Source: Chloroflexota bacterium (GTDB taxonomy: Bacteria > Chloroflexota > Anaerolineae > J102). From it: a stretch of DNA of 11,733 nucleotides. The translations under genes and the position numbers were made by a program. The notes under the pieces were generated by a model. The model saw only the letters and a list, made by a program, of their open reading frames with translations. It did not search any database and was not told where the DNA came from. The stretch is taken from NCBI GenBank assembly GCA_003353825.1, contig PIVW01000150.1, forward strand, positions 1 to 11,733, written 5' to 3'. Shown here piece by piece: positions 1-5,390 of this stretch (its first letter is position 1; the number at the start of each line of letters is the position of its first letter).

Positions 1-122
1 CAAGCGGCGCTTCCATAGCAAGCGGCGCTTCCATAGCAAGCGGCGCTTCCATAGCAAGCGGCGCTTCCATAGCAAGCGGCGCTTCCATAGCAAGCGGCGC
101 TTCAAAAGAAAGCGGCACATCC
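1..122 (+). repeat. 18-bp tandem repeat, coding for a hexapeptide
   Basis: Five exact copies of the 18-mer caagcggcgcttccatag occupy 1-90, a sixth (91-108) diverges in its last bases, and a seventh from 109 is degenerate. The array runs off the left edge, so its true copy number is unknown. Because 18 is divisible by three, copies keep one frame. On the + strand, frame 3 reads SGASIA repeats and continues open to 383; frame 2 reads KRRFHS and stops at 137-139. I read it as an intragenic minisatellite coding for a Ser/Gly/Ala linker. Confidence 0.95.
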
Positions 123-386
123 AAGCGTCAGGCCCATAGCCTATGGCACTCAGAAGCGGACTGGCTGTTTTATTGCCTTTTACGTACAGGCGCTCTTATT
201 TGTCTGCCGGTTCGAGCGACACGCCAGTGGTTTGCTTTGCACGAGCAAGACTATCCATCGAGTATGGGGTCCCTGTCAGGGGGTACTGGCCCTAACGAAG
301 GACGTTTGGTACCGATCAAAGATATCCTACAGGCATTGCCCCGCGCCCGCCATATCATGTTGTCCGGTAGGCCGGGAAACCTGTAA
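3..386 (+). CDS. 3' end of an unrecognised protein with SGASIA hexapeptide repeats (partial)
   Basis: Frame 3 is open from the left edge to the TAA at 384-386, giving 127 visible residues; the start lies outside the window. It consists of about five SGASIA repeats, two degenerate repeats (SGASKE, SGTSKR), then some 85 residues of mixed composition containing WLFYCLLRTGALICLPV and IKDILQALPRARHIMLS, which look like a folded domain rather than noise. The stop and the last eight codons (LSGRPGNL) fall inside an octamer repeat array, so the C-terminus has probably been reshaped by the repeat. I do not recognise the family. Caution: open reading through the repeat itself is automatic, so the evidence is only the roughly 90 stop-free codons after it and their protein-like composition. 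Confidence 0.5.
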   Translation, partial: SGASIASGASIASGASIASGASIASGASIASGASKESGTSKRQAHSLWHSEADWLFYCLLRTGALICLPVRATRQWFALHEQDYPSSMGSLSGGTGPNEGRLVPIKDILQALPRARHIMLSGRPGNL

Positions 387-485
387 ACCGGTAGACCGGT
401 AGACCGGTAGACCGGGACAAACGTTGCCTGCCGGAGTCGGCCTGGTTTTCCGGTGTACTGGTGTACTGGTCTACCGGTCTACACG
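360..485. repeat. Octamer repeat element with inverted arms, copy 1
   Basis: The left arm at 360-415 has seven octamers in phase, consensus tagaccgg (three exact at 392-415). The right arm at 442-481 has five octamers of the complementary type (ctggtgta, ctggtcta, ccggtcta). The arms are separated by about 26 bases, so the transcript from either strand could fold into a long imperfect hairpin. It lies between the 3' end of the + strand gene on its left and the - strand lyase gene on its right, and may act as a bidirectional terminator. A clearly related element is at 5281-5390. Confidence 0.85.
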
Positions 486-488
486 AAA

Positions 489-1355
489 TCACTCGACCTG
501 CTGTGCTTTGGCCAATACATGCTCGGCCGCTTTTAGCATCGGCGCGTCTACCATTTTGCCGTCGAGCGTAAAAACACCGCTGCCCCGACTTTGGTAATCG
601 TTGTAGGCCTCGATTAGTCGTCGGGCGTCGGCAATCTGATCGGCTGTGGGCGTGAAAATCTTCTGAATGATCGGTATCTGATTTGGGTGGATGGCCATCT
701 TGCCCTGGTAGCCCAATTCCACCGCCTGTCTGCACTCGACCTCTAATCCCTCGACATCATTCAAATCAACGAAAACCATGTCGATCGCTTGCAAATTAAA
801 GGCGGCCGCCGTCGTAACGACTTTGCTTCTGGCGTAAAAAACCTCTTGCCCCGCCCGAGTGCGAATCCCCCCGATATCCCCAATCAGATCTTTGGCGCCG
901 AACATGAGCGCATCCAGGCGAGTGCCGGCCTGTGCGATCTCGCGCAAATTCATAATACCCAGGGCGGTTTCCACGATGGCAATAACACGGATACTACCGT
1001 GCTGCCACTCATATTTTGCTTCATATCGACTCAGTTTATCATCCAACCAGATGAGTTGGGCCGGGGTTTCCACCTTGGGCAGAGTATAAGCATCCGGTCG
1101 GGCTGCGATGGTCTTCTGCAGATCCGCCTCCTCCATACCCGACCCAATCGCATTGATTCGGACCACGCGTTCACTACGCCCGAAATCGAGATCCAGCAAC
1201 GTCTGCTCGACTGTCGCCCGCGCCCCTTCTTTCTGATTCCAGGCGACGCCATCTTCCAGGTCCAAGATGACGCCATCGACATCCAGAGAGGTCGCCTTCT
1301 GGATATTTTGCTCGCTGTCGCCGGGTATAAACAGTAGGGCGCGACGTGGATGCAT
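489..1355 (-). CDS. CitE/CLYBL-type lyase of the HpcH/HpaI aldolase superfamily
   Basis: Family enzymes cleave (or condense) malyl-CoA, citramalyl-CoA or citryl thioesters to acetyl-CoA plus a 2-oxo acid, with Mg2+ in a TIM barrel. The 288 residues match the CitE-like size. Visible signatures are LFIPGD at 8-13, DLEDGV at 32-37, RINA at 66-69, LPKVET at 92-97, the metal-binding Glu in IVET (E129), GAKDLIGDIGG at 153-163 (D156) and the C-terminal GKMAIHPNQ at 218-226. The start is the ATG at 1353-1355, preceded by a strong Shine-Dalgarno (gggaggtgat) lying in the upstream hydratase gene; stop and start overlap by one base (TGATG), implying translational coupling. With a MaoC-type hydratase next to it, (S)-citramalyl-CoA or malyl-CoA lyase is the most likely activity. 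It is too short for the approximately 350-residue Mcl of the Chloroflexus 3-hydroxypropionate bicycle. Exact substrate unknown. Confidence 0.92.
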   Translation of the reverse strand: MHPRRALLFIPGDSEQNIQKATSLDVDGVILDLEDGVAWNQKEGARATVEQTLLDLDFGRSERVVRINAIGSGMEEADLQKTIAARPDAYTLPKVETPAQLIWLDDKLSRYEAKYEWQHGSIRVIAIVETALGIMNLREIAQAGTRLDALMFGAKDLIGDIGGIRTRAGQEVFYARSKVVTTAAAFNLQAIDMVFVDLNDVEGLEVECRQAVELGYQGKMAIHPNQIPIIQKIFTPTADQIADARRLIEAYNDYQSRGSGVFTLDGKMVDAPMLKAAEHVLAKAQQVE

Positions 1356-1822
1356 CAGATCACCTCCCGGCTCGGGCTTCTGCGCAGAAATAGCAGCGTC
1401 CTCGTAAACTCTATCACGACAACGCCATCCTGATTACACCCCACATGTTTGCGCCGGACGACCCCCCGGCTCGAATCAGATTTAGAGAGGCGCTTTTGCA
1501 TAATTTCCGTTTCCATGTAGAGGGTGTCGCCATGATACATGGGTTCGGGATGTCGGATGGCCTCATACGCGAGATTGGCCACTATCGTACCCTCTGTGAG
1601 TTCGGGTACAGTGATACCGACGGCCAATCCCAAGGTAAAAATACCATTGACAATGCGCCGCCCAAACTGCGTCTGCGCTGCAAACTCTTTATTCAGGTGC
1701 AGGGGTTGAGGATTCATCGTCAAGGATGAAAATAGCACGTTATCCATTTCGGTGATCGTTCGCCCCGCGCTATGTTTGATTATTTGGCCTACTTCCATAT
1801 CTTCGTAGAATTTTCCTGACAT
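1355..1822 (-). CDS. MaoC-like hydratase (mesaconyl-/itaconyl-CoA hydratase type)
   Basis: A 155-residue single hot-dog protein. The sequence LTMNPQPLHLN, then FGRRIVNGIFTLGL and the later GTIVANLAYEAIRHPEPMYHGDTL, resemble the subgroup that includes mesaconyl-CoA hydratases; Asn of MNPQPLH stands where classical (R)-enoyl-CoA hydratases have the catalytic Asp, a substitution I believe is usual in this subgroup. The expected reaction is reversible hydration of a branched C4/C5 unsaturated acyl-CoA, feeding the lyase encoded immediately downstream. The start ATG has aaggagg seven bases upstream. The C-terminus (LFLRRSPSREVI) is ordinary for the family. First gene of a two-gene operon, divergent from the peroxiredoxin gene. 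Confidence 0.9.
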   Translation of the reverse strand: MSGKFYEDMEVGQIIKHSAGRTITEMDNVLFSSLTMNPQPLHLNKEFAAQTQFGRRIVNGIFTLGLAVGITVPELTEGTIVANLAYEAIRHPEPMYHGDTLYMETEIMQKRLSKSDSSRGVVRRKHVGCNQDGVVVIEFTRTLLFLRRSPSREVI

Positions 1823-1859
1823 AACTTGCCTCCTTGCATAGAAATTGGAAGAATATATC

Positions 1860-1888
1860 TTGAGTTGAGTACAAAATCTGGCTAGACT
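1860..1888 (+). promoter_or_regulatory. Possible sigma70 promoter for the peroxiredoxin gene
   Basis: TTGAGT (1860-1865) and TAGACT (1883-1888) are separated by 17 bases in the divergent gap between the MaoC-like gene and bcp. It would give a 5' leader of roughly 110 bases. The match is moderate, and the AT-rich stretch at 1965-1990 could hold a closer promoter. Confidence 0.35.
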
Positions 1889-2007
1889 GTGGTTATTGGT
1901 CTGTAAAACGTCGTTTCTGAAATGTGATGTCTATTTTATCAGGTCAAGACAGTTCGCGCGTTACAATTTCAATTCAATTATACCAAATAAATGGAGTGTT
2001 TACTACA

Positions 2008-2469
2008 ATGGCAACGCTAAATATCGGCGATACTGCCCCCGAATTCGAATCCGTAAGCGATCAGGGCGAAACAGTCAAGCTATCAGACTACAGAGGCAAA
2101 CGTGTCATTCTCTATTTTTATCCCAAAGATGATACCAGTGGCTGCACGAAGCAGGCATGCGGATTTCGGGACAACTACGAGGTCATCGAAGAGGCCAACG
2201 CCATCGTTTTAGGCGTGAGTCCGGATGGTGTCAGTTCCCACCAGAAATTTATCAGCAAATACGATCTTCCCTTCAGATTACTAGTTGACGAAGATCATGT
2301 CATTGCCGATCAGTACGGGGTTTGGGCCGAGAAGTCGATGTACGGCCGTAAGTACATGGGCATCGTCCGCAGCCACTTCGTGATCGACGAAGCAGGTTTC
2401 ATTGCCGATGTTCAATACAAGGTCAGTCCCGCAAACAGTGTTGATCGCGCCCTGAAATCGGTAACCTGA
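2008..2469 (+). CDS. bcp: Peroxiredoxin, Bcp/PrxQ family
   Basis: A thiol peroxidase reducing H2O2 and organic hydroperoxides in the cytoplasm. The 153 residues form one thioredoxin-fold domain. The active-site motif PKDDTSGCTKQAC has P39, T43, the peroxidatic C46 and a second Cys C51 five residues later, the spacing of atypical two-Cys Bcp/PrxQ enzymes; the conserved Arg is R121 in IVRSHFVID. I chose the ATG at 2008 because MATLNIGDTAPEF aligns with the usual family start and ggag lies 11 bases upstream; a longer frame from 1924 adds 28 residues with no family match. Gene stands alone, convergent with the PfkB kinase gene. Confidence 0.95.
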   Translation: MATLNIGDTAPEFESVSDQGETVKLSDYRGKRVILYFYPKDDTSGCTKQACGFRDNYEVIEEANAIVLGVSPDGVSSHQKFISKYDLPFRLLVDEDHVIADQYGVWAEKSMYGRKYMGIVRSHFVIDEAGFIADVQYKVSPANSVDRALKSVT

Positions 2470-2498
2470 AGACACTACCTGTTTCGCTTTAGGCGCTT

Positions 2499-2521
2499 AC
2501 CAAAAATTGTCGATTTTTGGT
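2499..2521. terminator. Hairpin downstream of bcp
   Basis: A perfect 9-bp inverted repeat (accaaaaat / atttttggt) with a 5-base loop begins 30 bases after the bcp stop. It is AT-rich and followed by ctcttatct rather than a clean T run, so termination is plausible but unproven. Confidence 0.5.
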
Positions 2522-2615
2522 CTCTTATCTGACAAGGTGAGGGGGTGGCAAGGTGATCACTTCGACGCCAAGTCATTTATACCAGCGAAGTCTGGAATAA
2601 TCGCAGGCACTTAGG

Positions 2616-2642
2616 CAAAATGATCGACGATTTCTTGTCGAT
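2616..2642 (-). terminator. Possible terminator of the PfkB gene
   Basis: Read on the - strand just after the kinase stop, atcgac and gtcgat form a perfect 6-bp stem with an 8-base loop followed by catttt. A short stem with a short T run; weak. Confidence 0.35.
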
Positions 2643-2655
2643 GTTTGTGGCAAGT

Positions 2656-3633
2656 TCAACCTTGTCTGCACCCGCACTCGCACCTGCTACTTGCTACCTG
2701 CCCCAGAGGGCTGCCAGTCCTCAGCAGGGCTTGTACTTCCTCAATCCCCGGCATCGCCCGCATTGTGCCGAAACGTCCCGCAGCGACTGCGCCGCAAGCA
2801 TTGGCAAAAAGCACAGCATCAGGTGGTTGGCGTCTCTGCAACGTCGCCAATACGAGCCCCGCTGTAAAGGCATCGCCGGCGCCGGCACTGTCGACTGCTT
2901 CGATGGGAACAGCAGGAATTATAGCGGTCTCTTCGGCTGTGGCCAGTAGCGCCCCACGCCCACCAAGTTTGAGCGCCACTATTTTTGGACCTTGTTCGAG
3001 TAGCTGTCGCGCCGCCTTGATAACCATATCATCGTCATCGATAGCATAACCTACGATGCTTTCAGTCTCCGGCTGGTTAGGTGTGAGAATGGTGGCATCC
3101 TGCCAGAGATCAGGTGAGTAAGGTCGGTCGGGGCCGGCATCGACGAAGATGGGGATATCTTGCGCTCGGGCTAAATGCACTGCCAGATGCAAACACGCTT
3201 CAGGCGCCTCGAAATTAAAGAGCAGGCCGTCGATTATGGGGAGCAATGGCTGTAGGCTGGCCTCGAGTTGGGCTGTCGTCATAGTCTGATTGGCCCCAGG
3301 CGAGATCATGAAAGCGGTCTGGCCGTTTGACTCGTTGAGGAGGATGCCGGAGCCGGTTGGCGTTTTTGGATCTACACCGACGCCTGTCAGATCGACGCCT
3401 TCCCGGGTAAGCGCTGCGCGTGCGCTCCCACCGAAATCGTCTTCACCCGTATTCCCAATTAGATGTGCGGTCCCGCCCAAACGTGTGAAGGCGACGGCAG
3501 CGTTGGCGGCCTTGCCTCCCGTCATCACCTCGATGCGTGGCACATGCATATTCTCGCCACTTTTGGGAATGCGATCTGTGCGTACGATAATGTCGGTGAC
3601 GATGGAACCGATGACAGCGATGGTCGGTGACAT
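2656..3633 (-). CDS. PfkB-family carbohydrate kinase (ribokinase-like)
   Basis: Phosphorylates a sugar or nucleoside using ATP. The 325 residues show the family order: N-terminal IAVIGSIVTDII, the first signature GGKAANAAVA at 39-48, FVDAGP at 163-168, LTPNQPE at 183-189, and the second signature DSAGAGDAFTAGL from 248, with D254 as the catalytic base in the anion hole. The pattern is closest to ribokinase, but the sugar cannot be told from sequence. The family normally ends near the segment MRAMPGIEEVQALL (291-304); the last 20 or so residues (ending VASSRCECGCRQG) are extra and coded by a degenerate short repeat. No clear Shine-Dalgarno precedes the ATG. It lies 43 bases downstream of the SDR gene and is probably cotranscribed with it. 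Confidence 0.92.
   Translation of the reverse strand: MSPTIAVIGSIVTDIIVRTDRIPKSGENMHVPRIEVMTGGKAANAAVAFTRLGGTAHLIGNTGEDDFGGSARAALTREGVDLTGVGVDPKTPTGSGILLNESNGQTAFMISPGANQTMTTAQLEASLQPLLPIIDGLLFNFEAPEACLHLAVHLARAQDIPIFVDAGPDRPYSPDLWQDATILTPNQPETESIVGYAIDDDDMVIKAARQLLEQGPKIVALKLGGRGALLATAEETAIIPAVPIEAVDSAGAGDAFTAGLVLATLQRRQPPDAVLFANACGAVAAGRFGTMRAMPGIEEVQALLRTGSPLGQVASSRCECGCRQG
2666..2700. repeat. Degenerate 6-7 bp repeat at the end of the kinase gene
   Basis: On the + strand a run of variants of ctacctg / ctacttg / gcacctg / cgcact / ctgcacc, inside the 3' end of the PfkB reading frame. It codes for the unusual Cys/Arg/Ser-rich tail of that protein. Confidence 0.55.
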
Positions 3634-3676
3634 GTAGGGATTTTGAGTTTAGAGAAACGTTGTGTGTGGCAAGATG

Positions 3677-4366
3677 TCAGTCGTTCATATCCAATTCTGC
3701 CATCATCGCTTCTAAGGCCTCAGGCAGCCCATCGCCCAGCGACCGCGGATCGAGTCCCAATTCCCTCTTTGCCTTTCTGTTGTTACCCAGGTAAGTGGTA
3801 CCCGCCACCACGCGTAATGATTCGGCAGTGTAGCTTGGAGGTAGCGTTACGATAGATCCCACCACACCCATCAGACCAGACATCGCTTTCATCATGCCGG
3901 GGGGAATGTGCAGCCTCGGCGCTTTGACACCGGTAATCTGTTCTGCCATCCTAAAGGCCTCGATCATGGTGTGGTGTGGTCCCGCAAGAATATATGCTTC
4001 ACCAGGTTTTCCGATCTCCATCGCCCGGATATGACCTTTGACAATATCGTCGACATGCGCCCAACAATAGGCTGTGTGTTGGGGAAGAACCGGCACGTTT
4101 CCTTGAAGATAATCCCGAAAACTATTGGCGAGATCGCTGCGGTCGTCGGGGCCATAAACCACGCCCGGCATGACGATGACAAGTGGGAGCCCAGCTTTCA
4201 TCATGGGTTCGGCAATCTCATAATGTGCCAGCCATTTGGTGCGATCGTACTCACTGGCCTTTGCAGGTGTACGTGCGAGTACGACGACCTCGTGCCCACT
4301 ATCGAGCAAGCGTTTAGCAAGACGTCCGCCAATGAAGCCCGTTGCACCGGTTACGAAATATCTCAT
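3677..4366 (-). CDS. Extended-SDR NAD-dependent epimerase/dehydratase with a large internal deletion
   Basis: The N-terminus MRYFVTGATGFIGGRLA carries the Rossmann NAD(P)-binding motif TGATGFIG (residues 6-13), and LARTPAKA ends the second strand. The next residues are already SEYDRTKW, the YxxxK active-site helix (Y40, K44), followed by the usual substrate-domain sequence (VIVMPGVVYGP, CWAHVDDIVKGH, GEAYILAG). Family members are about 325 residues; this has 229, so roughly 95 residues between the second Rossmann strand and the catalytic Tyr are absent, including the GDV/HLAA region and the active-site Ser/Thr. The frame is intact across the junction near 4255. Start ATG has gaggag 9 bases upstream. 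Unlikely to be a normal oxidoreductase; possibly a decaying gene that remains open. Confidence 0.85.
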   Translation of the reverse strand: MRYFVTGATGFIGGRLAKRLLDSGHEVVVLARTPAKASEYDRTKWLAHYEIAEPMMKAGLPLVIVMPGVVYGPDDRSDLANSFRDYLQGNVPVLPQHTAYCWAHVDDIVKGHIRAMEIGKPGEAYILAGPHHTMIEAFRMAEQITGVKAPRLHIPPGMMKAMSGLMGVVGSIVTLPPSYTAESLRVVAGTTYLGNNRKAKRELGLDPRSLGDGLPEALEAMMAELDMND

Positions 4367-4434
4367 GTCATGATTCTCCTCATAAGTGCAGATGGTTGGA
4401 TCAGGCTATCCAAATCGTCTTCCGATAAACTCAT
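4363..4434 (-). CDS. Possible 23-residue upstream ORF
   Basis: MSLSEDDLDSLIQPSALMRRIMT followed by TGA that overlaps the SDR start codon (ATGA arrangement). A stop lies in frame a few codons upstream, so it is not the tail of a longer frame. No convincing Shine-Dalgarno. It may be a leader peptide coupled to the SDR gene or chance. Confidence 0.2.
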   Translation of the reverse strand: MSLSEDDLDSLIQPSALMRRIMT

Positions 4435-4740
4435 GTAAGTGTTGCTCGTTTGTCAGATCACCCTCGGTATTGCTGGTATCACCAGGGGACAATCGACCAA
4501 CCAATCCGGTTAAGACTAAAAAGAGAATGTATTTTAGGCTAGTAGGTGGACGGCGGCCAAAACTGGCGTTATACTTCCGCAAATTGGCCCGAATCGACTT
4601 GCGATGATACTGGCACAGTGCAGATTTGATCTCTATGGAAATATCTGTTACAAATCATCCGTTGTATCCATTACAATCTCAAGGTAATCCTAATCTAATT
4701 ATCAGTTTACGCTGTTCACCGCATTTGATGATAGTTGAAT
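4435..4740. other. Intergenic stretch with no recognisable gene
   Basis: About 300 bases between divergent genes (SDR and ferredoxin). Short frames occur on both strands, but none has a family resemblance or ribosome binding site. A small inverted repeat (ctgg-tatca-ccag) lies near 4470-4485. The right half is AT-rich, as expected of a promoter region for the ferredoxin gene. Confidence 0.6.
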
Positions 4741-4753
4741 TGTCATGATGACA
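4741..4753. promoter_or_regulatory. 13-bp perfect palindrome, candidate operator of the ferredoxin gene
   Basis: TGTCATGATGACA is a perfect 6+1+6 inverted repeat, 26 bases before the ferredoxin ATG and just upstream of its aaaaggag ribosome binding site. Its length and position suit a dimeric repressor site; the regulator is unknown. Confidence 0.4.
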
Positions 4754-4779
4754 GGTGATAGGCGAAAAGGAGTAGACAC

Positions 4780-5127
4780 ATGACCTATATTATCACCAAT
4801 CTATGCCTTCGCGACGGCGCTTGTGTTGAAGTGTGCCCAGTTGAATGCATCGTCCCCGGCCAGCCTGAAAGCGAATGGCCCTGGTACTACATCGATCCTG
4901 ATACCTGTATCGACTGTGGCGCCTGCGTGCCCGAATGTCCGTTTGAAGCGATTTTCCCAGAAGAAGATGTGCCGGATGAGTTTGAATTGGCGGCCGGTCA
5001 GCAGTACGTTCCCGCTGATACCAAAGAAACTGTAACCGCTGACGGCGGCGAGGTCATTGACCTGACGCCTGGTATTCAGCCAAACTACGATTTCTTCGAA
5101 ACCGGGCCAGGCTACGACGCAGCCTGA
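4780..5127 (+). CDS. Dicluster ferredoxin (Asp-ligand / 7Fe-like)
   Basis: Small cytoplasmic electron carrier, 115 residues. Motif 1 is C9-LR-D12-GA-C15-VEV-C19-P with a further C23; motif 2 is C43-ID-C46-GA-C49-VPE-C53-P. Motif 1 has the spacing of a [4Fe-4S] site CxxCxxCxxxCP with Asp in the second ligand position. By analogy with known ferredoxins, cluster I would use C9, D12 (or no fourth ligand, giving 3Fe-4S), C15 and C53; cluster II C19, C43, C46 and C49, leaving C23 free as in Azotobacter FdI. Related to the Thermus type but with the first Cys two residues nearer. An acidic C-terminal tail (from about residue 60, ending PNYDFFETGPGYDAA) extends the protein beyond the 80-residue core. 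Ribosome binding site aaaaggag seven bases from ATG. Confidence 0.94.
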   Translation: MTYIITNLCLRDGACVEVCPVECIVPGQPESEWPWYYIDPDTCIDCGACVPECPFEAIFPEEDVPDEFELAAGQQYVPADTKETVTADGGEVIDLTPGIQPNYDFFETGPGYDAA

Positions 5128-5156
5128 TCTACATCTTCGATACAACCGACGTAGTT

Positions 5157-5214
5157 GGAAACCTCCTGTCGCAGTTGGGAAATACAATCCCGCTGTGGTG
5201 AGAGGTTTCTTTGT
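5157..5214 (+). terminator. Intrinsic terminator of the ferredoxin gene
   Basis: An outer 8-bp perfect stem gaaacctc (5158-5165) / gaggtttc (5202-5209) encloses an inner stem cag-ggga / tccc-ctg, and the right arm runs into ttctttgt. It begins about 30 bases after the ferredoxin stop codon. Confidence 0.65.
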
Positions 5215-5280
5215 ATTGCGTCCGGCATGAAACGAATAGACTCTGTAGATCCAAATTCCTTACTAAACGCCACGCCAATC

Positions 5281-5390
5281 TGTAAACCAGGTAACCGAAA
5301 TACCAGAAAACCAGGGCAATACGCCTCCCTATTCGTTTTGCCGGCATATCCCAGTCTACTGTTTTATCGGTCTACGGACCCGTTATACCG
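5281..5390. repeat. Octamer repeat element, copy 2 (diverged)
   Basis: The left arm is tgtaaacc, aggtaacc, gaaatacc, agaaaacc, then agggcaatacg: the same plan as copy 1 (tgtaaacc, three octamers ending in acc, then gggacaaacg at 414-423). A right arm at 5336-5390 begins ttttgccgg and holds octamers such as agtctact and ggtctacg. It lies between convergent genes (ferredoxin and the prenyl-synthetase homologue), and the latter's last codons and TAA stop (5383-5385) are inside it. Confidence 0.7.

Noticed and set aside
1..122. CRISPR array
   Set aside because: The 18-bp units are directly adjacent with no spacers.
789..1337. 182-codon + strand frame opposite the CitE-like gene
   Set aside because: It is antisense to a clearly conserved enzyme and has no family resemblance.
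1924..2007. 28-residue N-terminal extension of Bcp
   Set aside because: The sequence has no match to the family; the ATG at 2008 has a ribosome binding site and the usual family start.
3290..3637. 115-codon + strand frame opposite the kinase gene
   Set aside because: Antisense shadow of the PfkB coding sequence with low-complexity composition.
4386..4607. 73-codon + strand frame in the intergenic region
   Set aside because: No ribosome binding site, no domain, atypical composition; judged chance.
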